A stretch of DNA of 64,000 bases from Vespa crabro (GCF_910589235.1 NC_060979.1:744001-808000), one strand, 5' to 3'. Shown: positions 43,914-56,575, numbered from the stretch's first letter. Notes: a model not told the origin generated them from the sequence alone. Program-made: numbers and translations.

Positions 43914-44639
43914 CTTCTTCGGCGAATTACTACATGTGGGAAAAAATAAATAGTAAAGAAAGGAAGGACCGTTCATTGGAAATAAATCTTTCTGATAATC
44001 TATTTTTGAAGGAGAATAATGAGAATAAAACTTGTACGTTATCGAGATTGCGAAAAGAGGATCATATTAGCACAAACAAAAAACGCAGGATGTAAGCACT
44101 GTAGAAACAAAGGTAACTCTGTGAACTTTGAGAAGATTAAATTCGAATCATGAGAAAGAATCATCAGGTCTTTATTTATTTAACGAACGTTTTCCAACGC
44201 AATGACAAGTCCATTCCATTTTGTCACTCATTGTTCAAGATTACAAAAGAATCCACGGAGACTATTTCTAGGCAAAATTCTATTCTACTTCGGGAAAAAT
44301 TTCTTATTCCATTCTGATATTTTCAATCACAGAGAAGGTTCAACAACAAAAATAAGAGCAAGAGCAACAACATCATCACCATCGTCATTATTACGAACAG
44401 CAGCACTTACCATTGAGAATACTCGAATGCAGTGTAGTATGATAGAAATGACGATAAGACGAAGCTCCTCCACGTGGTGGAAACTAACGAAGATAAAGTG
44501 CTCATTATAACGACCAAATATAAGGATAAATTCCATTTACACGCATAACCATTGACATGCCATAAAATCTATAATATTTTTCACAGAGCTTAAGGATTTA
44601 AGTGTTTCTCAGGTGAACAATACACGTTAATTTCGTTTA
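43914..44639. other. No recognisable gene
   Basis: AT-rich. The 102-codon frame at 44202-44510 has a low-complexity Arg/Thr/Ser tail and no recognised domain. Nothing else seen. Confidence 0.45.
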
Positions 44640-46260
44640 AGGAAACGTGATACTGAGAGCAGTAATGACAGCGATATAATTTATCGAAAACGAAAGGTAC
44701 GGAACTATTGAATCTGACACTGATAATAATACAAGCATCTCAACGGAAGATGATTGGGTCAGTATTACAGAGAATGGGTACATGCCACTTAGAGTAAATT
44801 TTTCAATAGGATCAAAAGTAACAGATCCTTTAATATTTTGAATCGATTCAGTTTTTCAAACTGTTTTTCACGAATCAGCTAGTTGATGAAATAATAAAGG
44901 AATAAACAACTATGCAAAATCTTGTTATTGTTGTTAAAATCTAAATGAAGACTCCGTATGGCCAGCATGGCATGATGTAAGTAAAGATGAATTTTGGATT
45001 TTCATTGATTCCTTCTAAATACACGTACAATGCCTATTTCTAATATTGGTCAACTAAATATAATAGTAGAATTCTTATTACGGATATATTTACAAGAACT
45101 CGAGTCAATCAATATTTTGAATGCTTCATTTAAAAATTCATAAGTCAGATAGCAAAAATATCAAAATACAACGATCTCGTATTTTTTTAGAATATCTAAA
45201 TTCAACATTTTCTGAAAAGTTCATTCTCAACCAAAATATTTGTGTAGATTAATGCATAGTAAAATTTGAAGGGAAAATTTTTTCATTATATATAACCCGA
45301 TTAAGCCAACAAAATGGAGTATAAGAATCTATGCGATGACGAATTCTGAAACAGGATATATCTGTACTATCCTACCTCATTATGAAAATATTACATGAGA
45401 AAATCTTATTCGTCCAAACCTACCAGTTAGCATTAGAATACCGCTGCGTTTATATCAAAAGTTGTTAAATAAAATTTCCAAGGAACAGAATTACCATATG
45501 TTTACTGATAGATATTATGCCAATATATCTTCGGCAGAAGAACCAATGAAAATGAAATGTCATTTGACTAGTACTATAAAAACTGAGAAGAAAACTATTC
45601 CAATATTTACGAAAAAAATCCAAGCTTTTAGATAAGAAAACTTGTTTCTATAAAAAAGGAAAAATCACATTTTCAGCCTTGAAGGACAAGAGAACTGTGT
45701 AACTTTTAAGTAATTGGAATGATGCTGGAATGATGGATTCAAAAAGAATTCTATGAAGAGATAAAAAAAGTCTAGAATTAGAAAGCATAATGCAGTTGCC
45801 AGCAGCACAACTTACGTGAGGGCATTGATCGAGCTGATATATAGTATCTACTTATTGTTTTTTGAGGAAGTCTCCTAAGTAGTGAAGAAAAATGTTTTTT
45901 TTGGGACATGGAAATGTCTATAATCAATTCATATTTCATATATAATAAGATCGTGAAAAAAATCAAAACAATAATAAATTAAGACATTTGAAATATGTTA
46001 AAATACTAATCGACCAACTGACTAATAATTTTCAACAAAAAAGATCTACAGTTTCTACTTCATTTGCTGAGATTAAATTAAATGGTAAACTTCTTGAAAT
46101 GTGCAAAGGTAAAAAAATAAATTATGTTGTTTACTCCAATAGGCAGAAGAAAAGTGAGAAACATGAAACCAGTGAATACTACCATACTTATTCTGACAAA
46201 CCAAAAAACCTTGGAGATTTTTTCAAGATTCCATAAAATGAAGAAATTCGTACTTGATAC
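44640..46260 (+). pseudogene. piggyBac transposase relic G
   Basis: An advanced piggyBac relic. 44705-44830 resembles the acidic start and a DDWVSITENGYMP block. 44955-45010 gives SVWPAWHDVSKDEFWIF, the counterpart of WHIWTNVTPKEM in piggyBac 1. 45120-45250 has MLHLKIHKSDSKN. 45490-45600 has a DRYYANISSAEE-like strand with an Asp. 45988-46236 is the C-terminus, YVKILIDQLTNNFQQ then SNRQKKSEKHETSEYYHTYS, a Cys-rich tail whose cysteines are mostly lost. Dozens of stops. No TTAA ends could be fixed. The family order is right, so identity is fairly safe. Confidence 0.7.
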
Positions 46261-46310
46261 GACGTCGATATGCATTTACTTCACGAAAAATGCAGAAAGT
46301 ATAATAAATA

Positions 46311-46317
46311 TTATATA

Positions 46318-46373
<56 letters not shown>
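46311..46373. repeat. (TA)n microsatellite
   Basis: A long TA run broken by a single G near 46322. Confidence 0.9.
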
Positions 46374-46375
<2 letters not shown>

Positions 46376-47696
46376 GCGTTGTTTTTGTTTGAAACGATTC
46401 AAAAAATCTGATGTATCATCACTTCATATATTCAAGAACAAGCAGGCACTCGTCTATTTCACGAAAACAGAATATACATCATTCAAGCGTATATATAAAA
46501 ATCAGTAGATCTTTTTCTTTTTTGTCGCAAATTTCGAAGGCACCACTGAACATGACTTTATTCTCATTATAAATATGGAAAAGTGTATATACAATAACAA
46601 TAAGAATTTACGTAACTCTTGATCAATTTTGAACAAGCATAAATTTGGACATTTACTTTTCTGATTAAGAAAAAATCCGTCATCAATTTTTAATACTTTC
46701 ATGTTCATCTCTAGCAGTCCTATGAGTAAATTTGAACATAACTATGCGGTCATTATGCCGAAGTTTGATATCATTTCCTTTGAAGAGAGGCGTCTAGTTA
46801 CCGATTTTATTATATTAATGTTAATAATAATAATAATACTAATAAATAAGTAAAGAAAATATTATCAAATTTTCAAGATATAATACAAATGCATGGGTTT
46901 TGTGACGTTAGTAAAAGAATACATCAGTGTGCATATACTTTTGGAATATCGATAATGGGGATAACACGAAGATGTTCCTCGTATACACCAAGTCGCATGT
47001 TTTTACTTTTACGATATGTATATAATCAAGTCTCGAACTTTGCGGAAGACAACTATTAGTTTTGTTGTTTATTTCCGCATCCAATGCGATTCATACGAAA
47101 TTTGATAAATTTGTTTTTTGGTCAGATTTGATCATTGTATTATAATGCCTCAATACCTCTCCTCACATTCTGGTACAGATTGTGACAAATCGCGTAATAA
47201 AAATACAATCTACAAAAGTCATCCGAGACTGGCGACATTTGAGATCTCAGGTAGAATACATTATCGCAGATACGTTATTGCGGGGATTTTATTCTAATTA
47301 TTGTCATGACAGCTTCTTTATAGCAATAAGATCAGAGCTTACCCTATTCGCATTACACAAGAGAACTAATTATATGATATATATGTACAAAGTGTAAACA
47401 AACTTTAGGTCACGAATTCTACAGGTGACCGTACAATTTATGATTGGCGAAGATAGTTTAAAAAAATTATCCACAAAATTGATCTTCATCATAAATTTGA
47501 AGGTCAAATTTTTTGTTGAAATCTATGCTATTTGATTGTTCCGGAAGTAATTTCGTTTTTTTCGTAACAGAGGCATTAATTTAAGCAGCTAACTTCATTC
47601 TAAACCGTATTATTATATATATTTTGACAGCTAACATTTGAAGGCATATATGTAAACAATTTTGTTTGATTTTGGTTTTTTGTTATTCCATCAAAT
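46374..47696. other. No recognisable gene
   Basis: AT-rich. The 71-codon frame at 47182-47397 has no recognised domain. A few A/T tracts and a short trinucleotide-like AATAATAAT run at 46815-46845. Confidence 0.45.
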
Positions 47697-48185
47697 GCAG
47701 AGAATCAAAAGTATAATTTTCGAGATATTTTGCTTCTTTGTTACCGAAAAGGTAAAAATGCTGTTCAAGCAAGGAAAGGGTTATTTATAAGGATAAGTGA
47801 CTCGTCTGGAGAAGATGTCTTAATAGAACGCCAGAATTGCCAAAACTGGTTTACAATTTCATTACAGCAATTGTGATATTGAACTACCACGCTCTAGAAG
47901 GTCAATTAAGGCTGATAAAGACAAAATAAAGGTATTGATTGAGCCAAACCATCAAATAATTACACGATAAATCGGTATGAGATTAAATTTATCAAATTCG
48001 ATCATATATGATCATGAAACGACTTGATTTCATTTCAAAACACGATACATGGAATTTACATATTCTTAAAGAAAAAGATTTACTCCGTTGCATTAATCTG
48101 TGATTTGCTTTTCAAGCATCAAGAAAATTTCTAAAGGGAATTATAACTGGCGATGAGTCTATAATAATGCCGAACAGACTCGATT
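47697..48185 (+). pseudogene. mariner transposase fragment, 3' part missing
   Basis: 47735-47850 reads a CYRKGKNAVQA-like HTH start and IERQNCQNWF. 47875-47930 reads ELPRSRRSIKADKDKIKVLI. 48000-48070 reads SIIYDHETT and an FHFKTRYMEF-like VPHxL site. 48135-48160 gives GIITGDESII with the first Asp. At about 48185 the mariner reading stops in mid-domain and a different transposase begins. Many shifts. Confidence 0.6.
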
Positions 48186-48284
48186 ATGGAACAGAAGAGA
48201 TTGAGCGTTTTGACCTCGGATTCATTGAAGGAAAAGGTGATTGCATTTGCAATGAAAACAAGTGATTACATATGAGTTTACGTA

Positions 48285-48701
48285 GCATTCGACGTCGATC
48301 ACCATTTCGCATATCACCAAACAACGCATAATTCGTGAAGAAGGTTTACATCCATATCACCTTCGATAAGTACAAGCATTTCACAATGATAATCGTTCTC
48401 TATGACGTAATTTTTGCTTATGTTATATGTTGAAGAAATTAAAACGAAATCCACAAGTTTTGCAAAACGTGTCCTTCACAGATGAAAATAATTTTTCCAA
48501 CACGAATTTTCAGAATTCACAGAATACTATAATGTAGGTATAATAAAAATTCTCACACAATGGTTAAAATATTTTATTAAGACCATTTCTCGATCAACGT
48601 ATGCGTAGGAATCATTGTCGATTGTTGGTCCTTTTTATTCGCCCAAATCTTTAACCGGAGCACATTATTTTAATTTCCTTCGGTCGTATCTCATACGACA
48701 A
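48285..48701 (+). pseudogene. DDE_3-type transposase relic, left part
   Basis: A Tc1/IS630-superfamily transposase unlike the mariners: IRREGLHPYHL-like reading near 48320-48360 (shifted), LKRNPQVLQNVSFTDENNFS at 48435-48500 with the first catalytic Asp in FTDE, and near 48655-48700 a HYFNFLRSYLIRQL-like strand. It is cut at TTAA (48702) by piggyBac F and resumes at 52719. The same frame is rejoined when piggyBac F is removed. Confidence 0.65.
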
Positions 48702-49582
48702 TTAACACGTTCGTCGCCCAGTGCGATTTGGTTGAGTTTCTCACCGTACCCAAAAATCCGACTGTCGAACGCCGGAACGTAAATAAGCGATAACACTAAA
48801 CGTACCGAGCCCAATCATATGACCTTTTTTCAAATTTAATCATGAATTTTTCACTGATATTATTTTTTCCAGTCATCATTAACTATCCCTGAATTTTTAA
48901 ATTCTTTGATTAATCAGTTTCTCAATTTTGGTTTCTTTATCTTTGTTTTCTTTGGAGGAACATTCATCGCCTACGTTTCTTACCATAGCTGGTCATTTGA
49001 CTGGCATTGCACAAATCTTTTATCATTTTCTAAATTTTTCGATCAGGATCTTATCTGTGGATTTAAGTATGACAACAATAGATAGTTATGTACATCTTAG
49101 CATTAAGAATATAGATTTTTTTTATCGTAAGCTGAGGCTTGATATCTGGCGGAGCCGGATCTGGTATAGCCTCAAAATCTTATCGGTCCTTTTGTATTCA
49201 AGGAACAAAATGCATATTTTTTGTGCTTTTGTTCTCTGATAAGAATATTCTATTCTAATTGACATCTAAATTTAGTATTCTTTTGAAAATCTCAGAGTAC
49301 AGATCGAAGAATAGGTATATATGATAGGTCCGTACGTTTAGTAATAGGCAGGAATAGCAATAATGTAATTCGAGTAGGCCCGTACATTGTCGATTATCTA
49401 ATGGTACAGAGCCTTCGGTTCTTTGTAAAGAATAAAGTGTTTAGTTCCGAAATGTGGAAAGCGATAAGCTTGTCAGTTAGAGGACTGCCTGGGATCTCAC
49501 TGCAGTTATCCCAGATCCTTCATTTAGTCGAGAAACATACTTTTTTTTTTAGATGCACATCAGTGATTTTTTTATCCTGAAA

Positions 49583-51226
49583 ATGTTCATTAGACGGCGT
49601 AGTAATGAAGTAGTGAGATTTAGAGGAAAAGTGAGAAATAGAATTTCATTGAGTTCAGACTCCGATACTACGGAATCATATGCAAGTGAAGACCTTGACG
49701 ACATGTTGACAGAACTTGCTATAGGCAAAGAAGAGAAACTGAACACTTCTAATAATTCATTGAACAATATCCAGTGGAATGAATTTCCTAACATCAGGCA
49801 ACAATCATTTCCGTTTACCGGAAAAGGTGGCCGTCTGATATTAGCGAAGTGAAGTGTTTAAAGCTATTCTTATACGAAAAAGTGGTAAGCCTTTTAATCA
49901 TAGAAATTAATATATATGCAGAGCAAAAATTGCATCAACATGACATGAATAATCATGCTCGACTGAACAAATAGAAACTTTTCACTTCTGAAGAAATTAC
50001 ATAATTTTTCGGACTGATGATTTGGATGGGTCTACTACGGACACCATTCGTTAAATGTTGGTCAACGGACCCTATATACAACTTTCCATTTCCGCACGGC
50101 ATCGTGTCCTGTAGTCGTTTTAAATTACTGTTAGCAAACTTACATTTTGCAAATAACGAAACGATAGAAGAAAGTTACAGACTTGAAAAAGTTTTACTAT
50201 TCCTAAACATATTGACAGACAATTATCAAAAATTCTTTTCTCCAAGCGAAGATATTGCAGACGAGAAAACAATGGTTCCTTGGAGGGGACGACTAATATT
50301 CAAGTGGTACATACCAACTAAATCGCATAAGTATGGTATAAAACTTTTCAAACAGTGCTCCACCAAAGGGTATACATAGTCTGCGAAAATATATTCAGGA
50401 TAAGATACCAGCGAAAGAAAACAAGTTGGCATAGCCGAAAACGTTTGCATTGAACTTGCAGATAAATTACTAAATGAAGGACGAACTTTGTTTGTCGACA
50501 ACTTTTACACGAGCTATAAATTAGTAGTCAAATTGTTAAAATTCAAAACGCAAGTCGATGAAACTGTACGGTACAACAAAAAATTTATGCCACGTTTTGT
50601 AATGTTGTACACATTGAAGAGATGTGAAATGATGGCACGAGAAGATAACAATGATATTGTGGTGGTAAAATGGAGGGATGTTCGCAATGTTAGAATATTA
50701 TCAACAAAGTATGCACCTAATATGATTTCAAGCTCGGATTCTACTCACCGTGATCGTCCTCCGAAACAAAAACCTTTGGCGATACTAACATATAATAGTG
50801 GAAAAACTGATAAAAGTGACCAGATGGTGTCATATGCAATAACGATACGGAAAAGTATCAAGTGGTATCGGAAATTAAACCTACATTTGCTCTTAGGAAC
50901 AAGTATAGTAAATGCTCACACCATGTAGCAGAGAGCCACCAATAAATTAGAAAATTTCGGGAACTTCTCCTTACTGAATGGTTGTCCTTGAAAAATGCTA
51001 TGCCCGACAATAGAAATGAAACAAGGCGGAACGTGTCCACCATTTAGAAATTCGTAAGAATCAGCAAGGGAACTCTATAAGAAGGATGTACAACCAATGT
51101 TATCAGAATAATAGGCAAAGTGGTGAACGAAGCGAGGAAAAATGTAAAAAAAACTACGACCTATTGTCCGAATTGTCCAAAACCACCTCAAATATGTTTA
51201 GAGTGTTTTCACGAACATCATGCGAC
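49583..51226 (+). pseudogene. piggyBac F transposase, all domains present but broken
   Basis: The start near 49583 (MFIRRRSNEVVRFRGK) leads to a Ser/Asp/Glu-rich region. 50017-50379 carries WSTDPIYNFPFPHGIVSCSR and DEKTMVPWRGRLIFKWYIP (first catalytic Asp). 50488-50928 carries LFVDNFYTSYKLVVKLLKF (second Asp), DIVVVKWRDVRNVRILSTKY and NSGKTDKSDQMVSYAITIRK (third-Asp motif). 51150-51226, one frame over, is the Cys-rich tail YCPNCPKPPQICLECFHEHH. Stops at 49850, 50378 and 50926 and some shifts make it inactive, yet the three acidic residues remain. Confidence 0.87.
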
Positions 51227-51232
51227 ATAGTA

Positions 51233-52534
51233 TTAGGATATCTCATAAGTTCTTTCCGCGCCACGCTATGTATGACCTCGAGCCGACTATGTTAGTAAAC
51301 ATGTAGATTTAACTATTGTCCGTTTATGGGATCAATTTCAATCCATAACCATTATTATAACCCTATCAAAGTACGTTTCTTTGGTGACAAAGTCTCTTTT
51401 ACAATCTTTTTCTACGCCGTTCAATATGGATAGCCAAAAGAATCATTTGCGGCATGTTATGCTTCATTGCTTTGAAAAAGGTAGTAATGTAAAGAACACT
51501 GCAGATGAGATTTGCACCATTTATGGGAGAGGTACTACGACTATTAGAAACGTCCACAATTGGTTTACGAAATTTAGATCTGGCAATTTTTATTTGAAAG
51601 ATGAAAACCGCCGCGGCCGCCCAGCAACGACGGATACGGACCTCATCAAGAGTATGCTCTCTGAAAATCCACGATATGGTGTGCGCGAGATAGTGAATAC
51701 CACTAAAATTCCTAGGACAATGGTGCATAATCAAGTAATCAAGATGTGATATGTGAATCGGTATGAAGTTGGAGTTCTACGCCAATTGACGGAGACCGAC
51801 CTAATGAACCGCGTCTCTACATGCGATTTGCTTTTTCAGCAACATGAAAAAAATTCTTTTTTAAAGAGACTTGCTACTGGAAACGCGACTTGGATTTTAT
51901 ATCAAAATGTGCTTCAAAAACGCACTTAGTCTAAGGAAAATCGACCTTCAACTGTTGCAAGACCAAAATTTCATCCAAAAAAAGTTCTTTTGTGCATTTG
52001 ATGGAACTGGAAAGTATACTACGAGCTCCTTCCAGAAGATAAAACGATCAATTCTGCAAAATATTGCAATCAGCTCGATAAAGTGAAAGCCGCCATAGTC
52101 GAAAAACGGCAAGAATTGGTTAACCGATAAGGTGTCGTTTTTCATCACAGCAACGCAAAACCGCCTGTTGCGTTGGCCAATAAGACAGAAAATCTTAGAG
52201 TTTGATTGGGACGTTCTACCTCATCCTCCGTACTCCCAGAGACCTTGCCCCATCCAATTATTACTTTTTTCTCTCGTTATAAAATTCTTTCCGTGATAAA
52301 TGTCACGAAAAAATCTGAAAGCGAAATAAAAATGCACCTCGATGAATATTTTGCAAGTAAATCTCAACAATTTTGAAAAGAGGACATAATGAGGTTTCCT
52401 GAGCGATAGAAAAAAGTAATAGAGTAGAACGGTTTATATATAACACAGTAAATCAATCTTAAACAACAAATATCGTCTATTGACTTCGCATCAAAGAAAA
52501 GGAGAAAACTTATTAATGTAATATGTTACCCTAA
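51233..52534 (+). mobile_element. mariner element 3 inside piggyBac F
   Basis: Ends TTAGGATATCTCATAAGTTC (51233) and the complement of AATGTAATATGTTACCCTAA (to 52534) are imperfect TIRs. TA lies before the left end; the right TA is mutated to AT. 1.3 kb. The insertion falls just after the piggyBac F stop codon. Confidence 0.72.
51427..52420 (+). pseudogene. mariner transposase 3
   Basis: 51427-51747 is open: MDSQKNHLRHVMLHCFEKGS, VHNWFTKFRSGNFYLKDENR, RRGRPATTDTDLIKSMLSEN and REIVNTTKIPRTMVHN, an intact HTH half. A TGA at 51747 follows. Past it, ATGNATWILYQN shows the first catalytic Asp as Asn, PKKVLLCIxWNWK is readable, and VVFHHSNAKP shows the second Asp replaced by Ser. Both catalytic losses plus stops mean no activity. 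It differs clearly from mariners 1 and 2. Confidence 0.85.
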
Positions 52535-52679
52535 ATATAAATTAATAAAAAGTATAATATAGTGTGTATATTTGTAGTATTTTTATGTTGTACATTCAAT
52601 ATTTATATTTCACTGCTTATTTCATTGAATTTCTTTTAAAAATCCAACTGAAAACCCCATTAACTTGAACAAGAAGAGC

Positions 52680-52699
52680 GTCACCCAAATATGGGTGAC
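52680..52699. repeat. Hairpin near the right end of piggyBac F
   Basis: GTCACCC and GGGTGAC pair around AAATAT. Such subterminal inverted repeats may be transposase-binding sites; function not shown. Confidence 0.7.
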
Positions 52700-52718
52700 G
52701 TAGCGATGAACGTGTTAA

Positions 52719-52865
52719 GGGAAATTATACCATATTATAGCCGCTGCCAAATTTTTTTATGCACGATGGTGTATCACCGCATTTTATTAGATCAGTAAGA
52801 GAATTGTTAACAGAAATATTCGAAACTCGTTGGATAGGACGTAGACCTGTCCCCCATTTCTGACT
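52719..52865 (+). pseudogene. DDE_3-type transposase relic, right part
   Basis: This continues the relic at 48285-48701: LPNFFMHDGVSPHFIRSVRE (with the second-Asp strand, HDG) then LLTEIFETRWIGRR. In related transposases QQDGAPPHF and RWIGRGGP follow at this distance. The third acidic residue is beyond the readable part. Confidence 0.6.
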
Positions 52866-52999
52866 GTCTCGTTTTCTTATAACTCACGATTTTTTTCTTT
52901 GGAGAACAATATAGCATATAATACACTAGTCACGACAGAAGATTAGAACAATACAATTGTTAAAATTAAAAACTGAAAATGCATTTCGTCATTTGCATA

Positions 53000-53689
53000 C
53001 TATATCAAATCTTTATGAAAAAATTTGACAAAATTTAGAAAAAAGATTAAAGATTTGTTTATGTAATAATAATGGTCATGTTGATGCTAGAAAAACAGCA
53101 CCATTGCTAATAATCATAAATATTGATGGTTCTGTGTTATAACTAAGAAGAAGAAACCTAAGACAAAAAAGAAACCGATGAAAAATTTTCCATAATTTTT
53201 GGGGAGCATATTTTGAAAGATAACGTAAAAAATAGTCAATTACTGATATTTCATAAAGGAGGAGGAATATTTTATAGATAGATACATTGAATATGTGCAA
53301 ATATTACTGGACTTGAGAAACATGGAAAATCCAGGGATATCCTATCGTATTGTCGCATTTAGTAATTATATCTATTACAGAAATTAGTAAATTATTATTT
53401 CACTCTTGAGTCAACTCTGAAATTATTTGCTTCTACTAAACAATATAATCAGGATATAAGACAAAGAAAATTGGACAATGAATTGCTAGGCTAACATATG
53501 ATTAACTAGCAAAAAGATTGTTTTTATCTACATATTCATAATAAAGAACGTAACAGAGAAATAACATTCGAAGTCTAGAAGATGTAATAAATTTATTCAA
53601 AGAAATACCAAAACTGAAGGTGTCACCTTTTTCCTCTATATGCGTATAATAACAATCAAATTCATACGTGTAATAACAATCAGATTCAT
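53000..53689. other. No recognisable gene
   Basis: AT-rich. A minus-strand 74-codon frame at 53076-53300 has no domain support. It may hold upstream introns or decayed exons of the reductase relic at 53690, but none could be read. Confidence 0.4.
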
Positions 53690-54390
53690 TTCATGAAAAA
53701 TCTGACTTTAACAAATCTTTGTTATCCTGAATATTTCAAAGTTTTGTGCATGTATCAAAACGCTTATTACAATTATTTTCATAATTTACTCGAGAAGGAA
53801 TTTTATGAATTATTAATAGATGCTGATAAGTTGATAAATTTGATGAATCGTATGAATGAGAAATTGCTCAACGATATTACCCCACAGTACGTTTATATCT
53901 GGGAGTATCGATTACTTAGTTTGATATGTATTTATAAAAAATATGAAATGAATAGATAATGTGCTTAATTAAATTCACACAGTTGTTTGATTATAAATTA
54001 CGGGGAATATAGTCAAATATTTATGTTTACACAATGTGAAAACAGTCACAGAGAATTTTCCACACTGACTGGATACCGATTAAAATATTTTGTCTAGGAA
54101 TTGGTTATTATCAACGCAATCCTTGTCAAACAAGACAATAAATAATGTATATTAATTAATGTAATCTTTCTAGTAATATCCACGTATCGGAAATCTATTC
54201 GAGGATGGATCGATAGCATGTATGGACCAGTAGAAATCACAGCAAGTATTCTAATGGGACTAATACAAATTCACCATTGCAATAGATCGATAAAAGTGGC
54301 CTTTATACCTGAAGATCTAACTTTTATACTAATGGGATAATTGCTAATATATGGGATATTTCAAAAAATCGAAAGTAATGTCAAATGATA
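53690..54390 (+). pseudogene. Fatty acyl-CoA reductase relic, two exon-like parts
   Basis: The first part (53730-53898) reads FVHVS, then one frame over NAYYNYFHNLLEKEFYELLI and DADKLINLMNRMNEKL, NDITPQ. This is the VSTAY active-site strand region of insect fatty acyl-CoA reductases, with the catalytic Tyr region shifted. It is followed by a GTACGT donor-like site. A TTTCTAG acceptor-like site at 54167-54173 precedes ISTYRKSIRGWIDSMYGPVE and IHHCNRSIKVAFIPEDLTF, matching the PGWIDN..GPTG block. ANIWDISKN follows at 54345. The enzyme would make fatty alcohols at peroxisome or ER. Shifts and stops say pseudogene. Confidence 0.5.
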
Positions 54391-56399
54391 TGGTTAACTA
54401 GAAAAAATATTTTCACGATAAAATCAAACGCAGATATTAGAATAAATTAAATTAGTCCGTTTTTAATAGAATACATAATCCTTCAGATCCAAGGAAGACT
54501 TTTCTATATAGAATTACATATCTAATTATAATTCAATCATTTACGGGGAATTTGTAGAAATGATACTTGAGTATAGAGAATTGATAACGTCTGAAATGGC
54601 AATTTGATGCCACAGCTTTAAAATGACGAAGTATCGACTAACCCATCTTTTCTACGTATAATTTCTACATTTACTTATAATCGTAACGATCACGTCGTGT
54701 CTGTATAAACAGCCAAGATAAATGTCTTTGACCTTATTTTCTGGAGGGAAAGTATAAAAACGAGAAAAGATAACAATTTCATGCAAGCAATATTCCCTTT
54801 TCTACGAGATTACTCCAAATATATGATAAAATTCACTAAATGTATTCGAATTTATTTATTCATTTTTCTATGATCGAATGCCATTTTACGAATAATAGAT
54901 GAAACGAACTAAGGAGAAAATTAAGATCTTTAGATCGTGAATTATTCTTTATATAAAATATCTCGTTTGGAATAGTTATTTTCAAATTTATATCCTAAGG
55001 ATAAGAACATACATTTTAAAGGATTTCCATTATTTTTCGTACTTGATGGATTTTGATTAATTGGTAAGGAGATATTAGGGTTAGATCTTTTTTCATACAC
55101 TATGCTACTTATAAAAAATATGTTTATCTTTTTAGTTGTTTTTAGTAATTTTTAGTAATTTTTAAGTAATTTTTAAATGTAGTTTAATCATGAGTTACGT
55201 ACACTAATTGTTTAAGCTTTCTATGGCCGAGGGGAAGAGGATACCTACTTCTTTTAAGCTTTATAGTTCTAAAAGCTTTATAGTAACTACTTTGCCTGAA
55301 AGAACGCATGCTTCAAACATTTATTATTTCAATGATAATACGTCAGGGTTTATTTTAATTATGCAAAATGGAAAATACTTCTGCAAATAAGTAAAAAAAA
55401 ATAGATTTGCATACAATAAAATCATAATTATAAAATATGTTACAAAAATTTACTCATATTCCTTTATAATAATTCGACAACTGCTGCTTACAAAAAGGCA
55501 CATAGCTATAAGATTGAAGATTGCAAAAAAATATAAATATTATACCAAAGAATTATGAGCGAATATCATTTGGTCTGATCAAAAATAAATAGAATTTGAT
55601 CAAATGATAGATAGTGGATATGGAAGGGAAGAAGAGAAAAATTGCAGAAGAGACACGTTAACTATGATTATAATGACTATATGTTGATTTTGATTAAGGG
55701 ATTTTTTGTGTCTATAAAAAACACATTTTTTAATTTCCTTGCCAGAACGATTCAATACATTGATCACAACCTTTTAGGCATTCTGTATGACGACCGAATA
55801 TGTTATAGATAGACCAAAACTTATCAAGAGCGCTTTGTAGCGCTTTGATGTCTTCTAGAACTGGTATTTTATAGAGAGGTCATTTAATAAAACTCTCAAG
55901 TTAAACATAATGATTGTAACATATACAAGCAAAAACACTATCACGATTGATTTAGATTACAGAGAAGGATTTATAACACCTATTACATATACCAATTAAC
56001 CATCTAAAATGCTAACATTTCGTTATTACTATTATCATCAAACAATTGATAATCCAGAGAGCAAAATATAAGTAAGTGAACAAAGACAATATCATCTTCC
56101 TGAATCATTTGGATTTTTTAAATTGTTCAATCTCTAGTAATAGACATGAAAATATATCTGCTAAATATATCTACATGTTTTATTTGTTTCCCTGGTCGAT
56201 ATATTTTACAATGCTTTCTTTATAATCTTCTTATATAAGAAGCTATTTAACTGCATGCGATGTTAAATCCTTTTTACTCATGGTTTCGTAGAACGTGTTA
56301 TGACATTTCACCAATAATTTTACAATCACAAACACTTTCAGTTCTTAATTTCAGTTCTTAGAATAATTTGTAAATCTTCCTACTTATTGTAGTCATCTA
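54391..56399. other. AT-rich stretch, no recognisable gene
   Basis: Mostly low-complexity AT-rich DNA. The 60-codon frame at 55208-55390 has no recognised domain. TTTTTAGTAATTTTTAG-type short repeats lie near 55137-55170. Confidence 0.45.
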
Positions 56400-56575
56400 T
56401 TACGGCAGCACAATCGAAAATTCTTTCAAATGACGTTAATTTAAAAATTTTTCAATAGCCTCAAATCTTTTCATCGTCTCGAATTCTGAAATTTTGTAAA
56501 ATCATCTAATCGTTTCAAATTTTCTCAATGTCCCGAATCATCTATCGTCTCAAATCTTCTTATTGTCACAGCATC
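56400..56575 (+). repeat. Degenerate short tandem repeat
   Basis: A loose 30-50 bp unit with ATCGTCTCRAATYTTCT recurs four or five times (56460, 56475, 56510, 56548). No coding signal. Confidence 0.5.

Larger units (their letters stand above)
48702..52718 (+). mobile_element. piggyBac F, complete ends, TTAA duplication
   Basis: TTAA at 48702-48705 and 52715-52718. TIRs: CACGTTCGTCGCC at the left and the complement of GCGATGAACGTG at the right. Removing it rejoins a DDE_3 transposase frame (RQL-REII). A perfect hairpin, GTCACCCAAATATGGGTGAC, sits 16 bp inside the right end. Mariner 3 lies inside. Without it, F is about 2.7 kb. Confidence 0.9.

Noticed and set aside
44202..44510. 102-codon frame with Arg/Ser/Thr stretch
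   Set aside because: No recognised domain, low complexity, antisense open as well.
46124..46411. 95-codon frame with Ile-Tyr repeat
   Set aside because: Runs from the piggyBac G tail into the TA microsatellite.
48928..49239. 103-codon frame in the left arm of piggyBac F
   Set aside because: Lies in the noncoding arm before the transposase; no family resemblance.
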